A stretch of DNA of 22,960 bases from Anaerolineae bacterium CG2_30_64_16. GTDB lineage: Bacteria; Chloroflexota; Anaerolineae; CG2-30-64-16. This document shows positions 7,788-15,103 of this stretch, piece by piece. A model generated the notes under the pieces. The model made no database searches. It was not told the origin of the DNA and saw only the letters and a list, made by a program, of their open reading frames with translations. The DNA lies in the NCBI GenBank assembly GCA_001871755.1, contig MNXL01000046.1, forward strand, positions 1 through 22,960, read 5' to 3'. The position numbers and the translations under genes were made by a program. Numbering within the stretch: position 1 is the stretch's first letter; the number at the start of each line of letters is the position of its first letter.

Positions 7788-8168
7788 ATGCCAATCAAAA
7801 TCGCGTCCCTTAGCGACATCCCCCGCCTGCACCTGGCGGGGCGTGACCTGCAATGGCTCGTCACCCGCGAGACGATCGGCGCCGAGAGGCTGTCCATGGC
7901 GATCATGGATTGCCCGGCCCGCTCAACGGTGCGACCCTTGCACGGTCACCGAGACACAGAAGAGGTGCTCTACATCCTGGAGGGGGAGGGCGAGGCCTGG
8001 GTGGATGGCGAGGTGGCGCGCTTCCGGGCCGGCGATGCCGTGCTGTTCCCGACGAACTCGAAGCACATGGTCCGCAACACCGGCGACGGTCCCTTGCGCA
8101 CATGCTCCATCTTCTCTCCCCCGACCAGCCCCGATTCCTACGTCCTCTATGAAGGCGAAGGATGGTAG
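7788..8168 (+). CDS. Small single-domain cupin
   Basis: A 126-aa cupin beta-barrel protein. Motif 1 is HGHRDTEEVLYILEGEG, supplying two His and one Glu for a metal; motif 2 is GDAVLFPTNSKHMVRNTG, supplying the third His, with Asn in place of the usual Gly. All four metal-binding residues are therefore present. GGGAGAT upstream supports ATG 7788. The stop codon overlaps the start of the first EamA gene by 7 bases. Small metal cupins in sugar loci can be isomerases, epimerases or sensors; nothing in the sequence decides among these. Confidence 0.92.
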   Translation: MPIKIASLSDIPRLHLAGRDLQWLVTRETIGAERLSMAIMDCPARSTVRPLHGHRDTEEVLYILEGEGEAWVDGEVARFRAGDAVLFPTNSKHMVRNTGDGPLRTCSIFSPPTSPDSYVLYEGEGW

Positions 8169-9142
8169 ACCCGGTCGAGAGCCTGCTCGTCGAAGGGGTC
8201 GCGCCTGGGAAAAGCAAGAATGGCCGGGCCTTTCTGTACGCCATGATCGCCACCCTGCTGTTCGGCACTGCGTACGTTGGGGCAAAGGTCGTGCTGCGAG
8301 AGCTGCCGCCTTTTACGGCGGCAGCGAGCCGTTTCGTGATTTCCACGATCCTCTTGTGGACCATCCTGCTGGTGCGGGGCAAGCCGCCCCGGCCCCAGGG
8401 CGAGGACTGGAGAACGCTCGCCATCGCCGGCATCTTCCAGACGACGTTATACTTCGCGTTCCAGTACACAGGCCTGGGGTATACCTCGGCCTCCAACACC
8501 GCGGTGATCGCCAATTCGCGGCCGATCTTCGTAGCGCTGCTTTCGGCAGTGCTGCTGGCTGAGCCGCTGCGCCGCAGTCGGGTCCTGGGCATCATCACGG
8601 CCTTCATCGGCGTTTTGCTGCTCACGACCGACGGCAAGCTCGACACGCTTTCGTTCTCATCGACGCACGCTTTCGGTAACTTTCTCATCGTCTTGAACGC
8701 GATCAGCGGAGCCATCGGACTGGTCTACAACAAGAAGACGCTGAGCCGTTTGCCAGTGCTGCCGGTCATCGTGTATAGTACGACTATCGGCGCCGTGGGG
8801 TTGCTCCCGCTGGCAGCGCTGGAACTGCGCGAGATCGGGATCCCACACGTCAGCCTGACGGCGTGGGGTGGCGTGATCTATCTGGCGATCTTTTGCAGCA
8901 CCATCCCGTATCTTTTCTGGTACAGCGCGCTGGCCAGGTTGGAGGCCGCCCAGACGGCTGTGTTCCTCTTCTTCGTGCCGGTGATCTCGGTCATCCTATC
9001 GGTCGTGCTGCTGGGTGAGCGACTGACGGTGTATTTCGTGTTCGGCGCGCTGTTGGTGCTTGTGGGCGCCTACTTGAGCAGTCACCAGGTGGCGCGGTCG
9101 GCTGACCCGGTACGGGTTGTCGTCAACAGGAGGACATCATAG
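8162..9142 (+). CDS. EamA/DMT-superfamily transporter 1
   Basis: A 326-aa inner-membrane protein of the drug/metabolite transporter superfamily, with two EamA halves of about five helices each (first half from about residue 22, second from about residue 175). Conserved signatures include FGTAYVGAKVVLRELPPF in helix 1-2 and YTSASNTAVIANSRPIF in helix 3-4. It is translationally coupled to the cupin gene (ATG inside the cupin stop overlap). Family members usually export or exchange small metabolites, so an efflux or scavenging role for a pathway acid or aldehyde is plausible. It is about as long as, and collinear with, the next gene, indicating tandem duplication. Confidence 0.95.
   Translation: MVDPVESLLVEGVAPGKSKNGRAFLYAMIATLLFGTAYVGAKVVLRELPPFTAAASRFVISTILLWTILLVRGKPPRPQGEDWRTLAIAGIFQTTLYFAFQYTGLGYTSASNTAVIANSRPIFVALLSAVLLAEPLRRSRVLGIITAFIGVLLLTTDGKLDTLSFSSTHAFGNFLIVLNAISGAIGLVYNKKTLSRLPVLPVIVYSTTIGAVGLLPLAALELREIGIPHVSLTAWGGVIYLAIFCSTIPYLFWYSALARLEAAQTAVFLFFVPVISVILSVVLLGERLTVYFVFGALLVLVGAYLSSHQVARSADPVRVVVNRRTS
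9128..9133 (+). promoter_or_regulatory. Perfect Shine-Dalgarno with no standard start codon
   Basis: AGGAGG lies 5 bases before ATA at 9139, which is in frame with the second EamA gene and overlaps the preceding TAG stop (ATAG). The frame is open from 9106 (TGA at 9103-9105) and contains no ATG, GTG or TTG before GTG 9256. This is the only good ribosome-binding site for the gene. Confidence 0.7.
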
Positions 9143-10089
9143 AATCCGCCCAGACCCGGCGCCACGCCCGCCAACGGTCGCGGCCCGGCCGCGCGATCAT
9201 ATGGCTGGCGCTGATCCCGCCGGCGCTGTGGGCGAGCTCGATCGTAGCCGCCAAGGTGGTGGTCGCCGACCTGCCACCTTTCACCGCGGCCACGGCCCGT
9301 TTTCTGCTGGCTGCGGCGGTGCTGTGGCTGTTCTGGTTGCTCTGGCCCAACCAACGGCAGCAGGTGGCGCGCGGCGACTGGAAGTGGCTGGCGTTGGCCG
9401 GCTTCTTCCAGACCTCGCTCTATTTTGCGCTGCAATACGCCGGCGTGGCGTCCACGTCGGCGTCCAACGCTACGGTAATCGTCAACACACGCCCGATCTT
9501 CGCGGTGCTGCTTGCTGCCCTATTCCTGCGGGAGCGGTTGACGTGGCAAAAGGTTCTCGCCATCATCCTGGGGTTCCTGGGCGTGTTGGTGATTACCAGC
9601 CAAGGTTCACTCAACAATCTGCGCTGGTCGACCGCGCACACTTTCGGAGACTTGTTGATCTTGCTCAACGCCCTCAGTGGGGCGATCGGACTGGTGCTCA
9701 CCAAGCGCGTACTGCGGAAATACCGGCCGTTCCCGGCGCTGGTCTACACGATCAGTTTCGGGGCGCTGGGGCTGTTGCCCTTTGCCGGCCTGGAGATCTA
9801 TCGGCAGGGCGGCATCCCGATGGCGGGTTGGCTGCCGTGGACCTTGCTCTTGTACCAGGCGCTCTTTTGTAGCCTGGTCGCGCATATCTTGTGGAACAAC
9901 GTGCTGGCACGGCTCGAGGCGTCGCAAACCGCCGTGTTTATCTATCTTTCGCCCGTGATCGGCGTCCTGCTATCCTGGCTGCTGCTGGACGAAAAGATCT
10001 CGATGACGCTGGTGCTCGGCGGGGCGTTCGTTATCGCCGCGGCATACCTCAGCACGCGGGTCAGCGCCCAAACGGGACGCACACATTGA
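9139..10089 (+). CDS. EamA/DMT-superfamily transporter 2, non-canonical or lost start
   Basis: About 316 aa if read from ATA 9139; a tandem paralogue of the preceding gene (compare PPFTAATARF and STSASNATVIVNTRPIF). The family's first helix (IIWLALIPPALWASSIVAAK) is encoded from about 9196, upstream of the first standard start (GTG 9256), so beginning there would delete it. The coding frame is intact to the stop, with no internal frameshift. Options are initiation at ATA or ATC next to the AGGAGG, at CTG 9205/9211, a point mutation of ATG to ATA, or a sequence error. The intact body argues against an old pseudogene. The two transporters may work as a pair or be redundant. Confidence 0.85.
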   Translation: MESAQTRRHARQRSRPGRAIIWLALIPPALWASSIVAAKVVVADLPPFTAATARFLLAAAVLWLFWLLWPNQRQQVARGDWKWLALAGFFQTSLYFALQYAGVASTSASNATVIVNTRPIFAVLLAALFLRERLTWQKVLAIILGFLGVLVITSQGSLNNLRWSTAHTFGDLLILLNALSGAIGLVLTKRVLRKYRPFPALVYTISFGALGLLPFAGLEIYRQGGIPMAGWLPWTLLLYQALFCSLVAHILWNNVLARLEASQTAVFIYLSPVIGVLLSWLLLDEKISMTLVLGGAFVIAAAYLSTRVSAQTGRTH

Positions 10090-10132
10090 GAGCGAATCAC
10101 ATTCGCCCCTATCTGGAAAATGGAGGCTTCGC

Positions 10133-10447
10133 ATGGAACGACCCTGGTTTTACGACATCGTGGAAAAGAACGATCCGGAGTTCCTGGCGTATCTGGCGGC
10201 CGATCGCGACTTCATCATGCAGGACGGCGCGATCCCGGCCAAATACAAAATGCTGATGACCATGATCATGGACGCCCTGCTGGCGCACGAGAGCGGCGTG
10301 AGAGTCATCGCAGACCGGGCACGCGCCCTGGGCGCCACTGAGGACGAGATCAAAGAGGCCGTCCGGGTGGCCTACCTCTACGGTGGATCCCCGGCGCTGG
10401 TAGCCGGACTTAACGCGTTCCCCAAGGAAAAGATTACAGAAAGCTGA
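10133..10447 (+). CDS. Cysteine-less carboxymuconolactone decarboxylase-family protein
   Basis: A 104-aa all-helical protein of the CMD/AhpD superfamily. The family core is recognisable: KYKMLMTMIMDALLAH, then ALGATEDEIKEAVRVAYLYGGSPALVAGLNAF. The AhpD-type Cys-x-x-Cys pair is absent (no Cys at all), so it is not a thiol peroxidase and is closer to PcaC/YurZ-type members. GGAGG about 10 bases upstream supports ATG 10133. It lies 43 bases after the EamA gene and 8 bases before the iron-type alcohol dehydrogenase, so it probably belongs to the same operon. A role in lactone or keto-acid chemistry is possible but unproven. Confidence 0.9.
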   Translation: MERPWFYDIVEKNDPEFLAYLAADRDFIMQDGAIPAKYKMLMTMIMDALLAHESGVRVIADRARALGATEDEIKEAVRVAYLYGGSPALVAGLNAFPKEKITES

Positions 10448-10455
10448 GGGGTGTG

Positions 10456-11733
10456 ATGTCAGGATTCAACAAAGCCAGAGAACTGTTGGACGGATTCAAG
10501 GGCGACCGCTATCTGCACGGTGTGGACATCCTTGCCAGGGTGGGACCGGTGGCGGCCAAACTGGGCGCCCGGGCCGCGCTGGTCGCGGATCAATTCCCGG
10601 GCAGCGCGCCGTTCGTGCAAGAGGTCCAGGACTCGCTGCACGCGGCCGGCATCACCACCGTGGGAATGGTGTCAGGCGCCGCGCCGAATGCCCCGCGCGA
10701 GGATCTGGCGCGCATCCGGGCCGAGATCACAGCGTTGGATCCCGATCTGATCGTGAGCTTTGGCGGCGGCAGCACCATCGACGCGGTGAAGGCGGCCGAA
10801 CTGTTGCGCACCCTGGGCGGCGAGATCGAGCAATACTTCGGCGCCGGCCTGGTGACGAAAGCACTCGCTGAAAGCGGTAAGACGCTGACGCCGCACGTGG
10901 CGATTCAGACCGCGGCCAGTTCTGGCGCACATCTCACCAAGTACTCCAACATCACCGACGTGCAGAGCGGGCAGAAGAAGCTGATCGTCGATGAGGCAAT
11001 TGTGCCGGCCCTATCCGTCTTCGACTACAAGGTCACCTTCGCGGCCCCGCGGTCGTTGACGGCCGACGGCGCGCTGGACGGTATCGCCCACATGCTCGAA
11101 GTGCTCTACGGGTTGGCGGGCAAGCCGGCGTATGACCGGATCGCCGAGATCGCCCGCGTCGGCATCGATCTGGTGGTCCGGTATCTGCCGGTCGCGCTGC
11201 GCGAGCCGGCGAACGCCGAGGCCCGCGAGGCGTTGGGCCTGGCGACCGATCTGGGCGGCTACGCCATCATGATCGGCGGCACCAACGGTGGGCACCTGAC
11301 CAGCTTCTCACTGGTGGATGTGTTGAGCCACGGTCGCGCCTGTGCCATCATGAACCCGTACTACACGGTGTTCTTTGCCCCGGCCATCCAGAAACCGCTG
11401 CAGTTGATCGGCGGGATCTTCCGCGCGGCGGGCTACACCCAGGCGGACGTGGCCGCCCTCTCCGGCCGCAAGCTCGGCGTCGCCGTGGCCGAGGCGATGA
11501 TCGCGTTCGAAAAAGCGATCGGGTTCCCCGCGACCCTGGCCGAAGTCCCGGCCTTCACTGATGCTCACATCAGCAAGGCGCTGGCCGCGGCGAAGGATCC
11601 CCAGCTCAGGATGAAGCTGGAGAACATGCCGGCGCCGTTGACCGCCAACATGATCGACGCCTACATGGGACCGATCCTGCGTGCGGCCCAGACCGGCGAC
11701 CTGGGGCTGATCCGCCTGGCGCCGACGGTTTGA
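10456..11733 (+). CDS. Iron-type (group III) alcohol dehydrogenase
   Basis: A 425-aa NAD(P)-dependent dehydrogenase of the Fe-ADH superfamily. The N-terminal half carries the cofactor motif GGGSTIDAVKAAELL; the C-terminal half has the metal-binding pattern DGIAHMLE (Asp and His four apart) and two further His in TNGGHLTSFSLVDVLSHG. The last region departs from the usual H.M.H.......HG pattern, so substrate or metal preference may differ. ATG 10456 follows a GAGGGG site; an overlapping GTG at 10453 is an alternative. Length is slightly above the usual 380-400 aa. It may reduce an aldehyde made by the transketolase or oxidise a polyol. Confidence 0.93.
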   Translation: MSGFNKARELLDGFKGDRYLHGVDILARVGPVAAKLGARAALVADQFPGSAPFVQEVQDSLHAAGITTVGMVSGAAPNAPREDLARIRAEITALDPDLIVSFGGGSTIDAVKAAELLRTLGGEIEQYFGAGLVTKALAESGKTLTPHVAIQTAASSGAHLTKYSNITDVQSGQKKLIVDEAIVPALSVFDYKVTFAAPRSLTADGALDGIAHMLEVLYGLAGKPAYDRIAEIARVGIDLVVRYLPVALREPANAEAREALGLATDLGGYAIMIGGTNGGHLTSFSLVDVLSHGRACAIMNPYYTVFFAPAIQKPLQLIGGIFRAAGYTQADVAALSGRKLGVAVAEAMIAFEKAIGFPATLAEVPAFTDAHISKALAAAKDPQLRMKLENMPAPLTANMIDAYMGPILRAAQTGDLGLIRLAPTV

Positions 11734-11740
11734 AACTGCT

Positions 11741-11764
11741 TGACAGGGTGACAGGGTGACAGGA
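11741..11764. repeat. Three tandem TGACAGGG octamers
   Basis: TGACAGGG occurs at 11741-11748 and 11749-11756, with a one-base variant at 11757-11764. The third copy can pair imperfectly with CCTTGTCAC at about 11770-11778. The same TGACA(A/G)GGTGAC signature reappears after the next gene (13118-13185). The rest of the gap up to 11847 shows only the ribosome-binding region. Confidence 0.75.
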
Positions 11765-11847
11765 CCTCACCTTGTCACTGTGGCGAGAATGGCTTTCCTC
11801 GCGACAATTGCGTTGAAAGGGATTTGGTTGCAGCAGGGGTACGAACG

Positions 11848-13131
11848 ATGCACGTACAGTTAGCTTACGGGAAACATGGACTCCCTCTGGACCTGCCCGA
11901 CGACCTGGATGTGACGGTGATCGAGCCGAAGTTCGAGCCGGGGCTGGCCGATCCGACGGCCGCGCTGCGGGCCGCGCTGGAGGCGCCCATCGAGGCGCCT
12001 CCGTTGCAGGAATTCGTGCGGCCGGATGACCGCGTGGGCGTCGTCTTCAGCGACATCACGCGGCCGACCCCCAACCAGATCGTGCTGCCCCCGGTTCTGG
12101 AGGCCCTCGCCTACATCCCGCGGGAACAGATCACGCTGTTCAATGCGCTGGGGACGCACCGGGCTAACACCGCTGCGGAACTGTGCGGCATGCTCAGCGC
12201 TGAGATCGTGGATGGCTACCGCATCGTGCAAAACGACGCGCTGGACGTCGCGACGCAGGTCAGGGTTGGCCAGGCGCGCCGCGGGCACGACATCTGGCTG
12301 AATCGCGAATTCGTCGCGTGCGACGTGAAGATCCTGACCGGCTTCATCGAGCCGCACTTCTTCGCCGGCTTCTCGGGCGGCGGCAAGGCCGTGATGCCCG
12401 GCATGGCGGGGCTGCGCACGGTGTTGCAAAACCACGACGCCCAGATGATCGCCCATCCCAAAGCCACCTGGGGTATCACCGCGGGCAACCCGATCTGGGA
12501 GGAGGTGCGCGAGGTGGCGCGCATGGCCGGCCGCACCTTCCTGGTGAATGTGACCCTCAACAAGCACAAGGCGATCACGGGCGTCTTCGCGGGGGAGTTG
12601 GACGCGGCCCACGCGCGCGGCTGCGCGTACGTCCAGGGCACCGCGATGGCGATGGCGCCGGCCCCGTTCGACATCGTCATCACCACCAACTCCGGGTACC
12701 CGCTGGACCTGAACCTGTACCAGGCGATCAAGGGGGTGAGCGCGGCGGCGCAGGTCGTACGGCCGGGCGGCGCGATCATCGTGGCCGCGGCGTGCTGGGA
12801 CGGCATCCCCGAGCACGGGCTCTACGGCCAACTGCTCGCCGAGGCGGACAGCCCCGCCGCGCTGTTGGACCGCATCAAGGCCCCTGGCTTCCTGGCCCAG
12901 GATCAATGGCAGGCTCAGATCCAGGCCCAGATCCAGTTGCGCGCCGATGTCTACGTCCGCTCGGACAACCTGACGGCGGCCCAGATCGAACGGGCGCTAC
13001 TCAAGCCCTGCGCGCGGATCGAGGAAACCGTCGCCGGACTGGTGGCGCAGATGGGCGCGGGCGTGCGCATCTGTGTGCTGCCCGAGGGGCCACAGACGGT
13101 CCCGTACATACTTGACACGGTGACAAGGTGA
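11848..13131 (+). CDS. LarA-type nickel-pincer 2-hydroxyacid racemase/epimerase
   Basis: A 427-aa LarA-superfamily protein. Family members racemise lactate or other 2-hydroxy acids, or epimerise sugar acids at C2, using the nickel-pincer nucleotide cofactor. The key residues of Lactobacillus plantarum LarA (His108, His174, Lys184, His200) are matched at a constant offset of four: His104 (LGTHRAN), His170 (EPHFFAGF), Lys180 (SGGGKAVMPG) and His196 (LQNHDAQ). A TRP motif (Arg72) is also present. ATG 11848 gives the family N-terminus MHVQLAYGKHGL; TTG 11824 would add eight residues. The cofactor genes larB, larC and larE are not in the window. A sugar-acid substrate is inferred from neighbours. 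The C-terminal TVTR and stop lie inside a duplicated 34-bp repeat. Confidence 0.93.
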   Translation: MHVQLAYGKHGLPLDLPDDLDVTVIEPKFEPGLADPTAALRAALEAPIEAPPLQEFVRPDDRVGVVFSDITRPTPNQIVLPPVLEALAYIPREQITLFNALGTHRANTAAELCGMLSAEIVDGYRIVQNDALDVATQVRVGQARRGHDIWLNREFVACDVKILTGFIEPHFFAGFSGGGKAVMPGMAGLRTVLQNHDAQMIAHPKATWGITAGNPIWEEVREVARMAGRTFLVNVTLNKHKAITGVFAGELDAAHARGCAYVQGTAMAMAPAPFDIVITTNSGYPLDLNLYQAIKGVSAAAQVVRPGGAIIVAAACWDGIPEHGLYGQLLAEADSPAALLDRIKAPGFLAQDQWQAQIQAQIQLRADVYVRSDNLTAAQIERALLKPCARIEETVAGLVAQMGAGVRICVLPEGPQTVPYILDTVTR

Positions 13132-13185
13132 CGCCGATGCTCCGCAGCGGACGGTGACAAGGTGACGCCAATGATCCGCAGCGGA
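13118..13185. repeat. 34-bp tandem duplication spanning the larA-like stop codon
   Basis: 13118-13151 and 13152-13185 are identical at 32 of 34 positions (unit begins CGGTGACAAGGTGACGCC). The first copy encodes the last codons and the TGA of the LarA-type gene; the second is entirely intergenic. The remaining intergenic bases to 13310 hold only a weak GCTCGC/GCGAGC inverted repeat at about 13254-13284 and the next ribosome-binding site. Confidence 0.95.
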
Positions 13186-13310
13186 CGACCGCACCTTATG
13201 ACCGGGGCAGGCATATCGCATACTGACCGCACCTCGCAATCCCGAATTTGTCATGCTCGCGGGCGGGCGTGATGCGAGCGAATGTTCGGATCGTCTCTTG
13301 GGAGAAAACG

Positions 13311-14141
13311 ATGAGTCATGATCCTGACCTGATCGTCGAGTTGCAGCGACAGGCGAAGCAGGTCCGCCAGATGGTCGTCGAGATGATCGCCGCGGCCGGC
13401 TCCGGGCATCCCGGCGGCGGGCTCTCGGCGGTCGAAATCCTGACGGTGCTCTATCACCACGTCTTGCAGGTGGACCCGGCGCGCCCGGATTGGCCCGACC
13501 GAGACCGCTTCGTGCTCTCCAAGGGGCACGGCGCCGCGGGGTGGTACGCCGCGCTCTGCACCCGCGGCTATTTCCCCCGCGAGTGGCTGGGGCGTTTCCG
13601 GCAGATCGGCGGCAAGCTGGTCGGGCATCCCGACATGCGCAAGGCGCCGGGCGTAGATATGAGCTCGGGCTCTTTAGGGCAGGGCCTGTCCGCAGCGATC
13701 GGGATGGCGTTGGCCGCGCGCTATCACGCCAAAGACTATCGGTCCTACGTATTGCTGGGGGACGGCGAGATCCAAGAAGGACAGATTTGGGAAGCCGCGA
13801 TGGCTGCGCCCCATTTCCAGTTGGACAACCTGACCGCCATCCTCGACCTGAACGGCGTGCAGCTTGACGGCAACGTGGCCGACATCATGCCCATCGACCC
13901 GGTGGTGGACAAATGGCAGGCCTTCGGCTGGCACACGATCGAGTGCGCGGACGGCCACGACATCGAGCAACTCCTGACCGCGTTCGATGCCGCGCAGGCG
14001 GTCAAGAGCCGGCCCGCGATCATCATCGCGCACACGGTCAAGGGCAAGGGCGTCTCCTTCATGGAACACCAGGCGACGTGGCACGGTGTCTCGGACCCCG
14101 ACCGATTGCCGGCGGCGTTGGAGGAGGTAACCCGGCTATGA
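13311..14141 (+). CDS. Split transketolase, N-terminal (TPP-binding) subunit
   Basis: A 276-aa protein equal to the thiamine-diphosphate-binding third of transketolase. Visible are AAAGSGHPGGGLSA and LSKGHGAAGWYAAL with the conserved His residues, and the TPP/metal motif GDGEIQEGQIWEAAMAAPHF ending near ILDLNGVQLDG. GGGAGAAAAC upstream supports ATG 13311; an earlier ATG at 13248 has no such site. The stop overlaps the C-terminal subunit start (ATGA), so the two halves are made together. Split transketolases occur in dedicated sugar pathways (for example apulose-4-phosphate or sulfo-sugar transketolases) as well as in central metabolism of many bacteria. Confidence 0.95.
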   Translation: MSHDPDLIVELQRQAKQVRQMVVEMIAAAGSGHPGGGLSAVEILTVLYHHVLQVDPARPDWPDRDRFVLSKGHGAAGWYAALCTRGYFPREWLGRFRQIGGKLVGHPDMRKAPGVDMSSGSLGQGLSAAIGMALAARYHAKDYRSYVLLGDGEIQEGQIWEAAMAAPHFQLDNLTAILDLNGVQLDGNVADIMPIDPVVDKWQAFGWHTIECADGHDIEQLLTAFDAAQAVKSRPAIIIAHTVKGKGVSFMEHQATWHGVSDPDRLPAALEEVTRL

Positions 14142-15103
14142 TGACGTTTGAGAAGATCGCGATGCGCGACGCGTTCGCGCAGGCCGCCATCGAGGCGTTG
14201 GAAGCAGGGGTCGACCTGATGGTGCTGGACTCTGACGTGTCGAAATCAACCAGGTCAACGGTCTTCGGCAAGGCGCATCCCGAACGTTTTCTGAATGTCG
14301 GCATCGCCGAGGCGAACATGCTGGGGATCGCAGCCGGACTGGCATCAGCAGGGATGACGCCGGTGGTCAACAGCTTTGCGATGCTGCTCGCCCTGCGCTC
14401 CCTGGACCAATTGCGCCAATCGATCGCCTACCCCCGGCTGAACGTGAAGGTGATGGGCCACTATGCCGGCTACTCGGCCGGGCCGGAAGGTCCGAGCCAC
14501 CACGCCATCGAGGATATCGGCATCATGCGGTCGATCCCGAACATGACCGTGCTGGTCCCCAGTGATGCCGCTGAGGCGCACCAGGCGTTCATGGCCGCGG
14601 TGCAATTCGATGGGCCGGTGTACCTGCGGTTGGCCCGCAACCCGGCGCCGGCCGTGTCCAGCCACCGGGAGCAATTCGTGATCGGGCAAGGCTACGAGTT
14701 GCGGGCCGGCGTCGATCTGACCATCGTCGGGACGGGCGTGATGGTGGCGCGCGCCCTGGAAGCGACCGACCGGCTGGCGGCGAGCGGCGTGAGCGCACGC
14801 GTCGTGGCGATGCCAAGCATCAAACCGCTCGACGCGGCGATCATCGAGCGGGCCGCGCGGGAGACCGGCGGCATTGTCACGGCCGAGGAGCACAATATCT
14901 ACGGCGGCCTGGGCAGCGCGGTCGCCGAGGTGCTGGGCGAGACCGTGCCGGCGCCGATGCAGCGCGTCGGCATCCGGGATTGCTACGCCGAGTCGGGCGA
15001 GTGGTTCGAGCTGCTGGACCAATACGGCCTGAGCGTGGACGCGATCGTCGCGGCCGCCCTGCAAGTCATGGAGCGGAAAGACCAGGTCGGGGTAACACGA
15101 TGA
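14138..15103 (+). CDS. Split transketolase, C-terminal (pyrimidine-binding) subunit
   Basis: A 321-aa protein with the transketolase PYR domain and C-terminal domain. The catalytic glutamate segment appears as RFLNVGIAEANMLGIAAGLA, followed by AGPEGPSHHAIEDIGIMRSIPN and a final regulatory-type domain from about residue 190. It partners the preceding subunit to transfer two-carbon ketol units between sugars in the cytosol. A GGAGGAGG site lies in the 3' end of the upstream gene. Its own stop overlaps the following dehydrogenase start (ATGA), so three genes are co-translated. That coupling argues that the transketolase serves this pathway rather than general pentose-phosphate flux. Confidence 0.95.
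   Translation: MMTFEKIAMRDAFAQAAIEALEAGVDLMVLDSDVSKSTRSTVFGKAHPERFLNVGIAEANMLGIAAGLASAGMTPVVNSFAMLLALRSLDQLRQSIAYPRLNVKVMGHYAGYSAGPEGPSHHAIEDIGIMRSIPNMTVLVPSDAAEAHQAFMAAVQFDGPVYLRLARNPAPAVSSHREQFVIGQGYELRAGVDLTIVGTGVMVARALEATDRLAASGVSARVVAMPSIKPLDAAIIERAARETGGIVTAEEHNIYGGLGSAVAEVLGETVPAPMQRVGIRDCYAESGEWFELLDQYGLSVDAIVAAALQVMERKDQVGVTR

Noticed and set aside
9117..9872. Alternative plus-strand frame (251 codons) over the start of the second EamA gene
   Set aside because: Product is Arg/Gly/His-rich without transmembrane helices; the EamA frame has all family motifs.
11860..12906. Long minus-strand open frame (348 codons) opposite the LarA-type gene
   Set aside because: The plus strand has a full set of catalytic residues; the minus frame has shadow-like composition and no family motifs.
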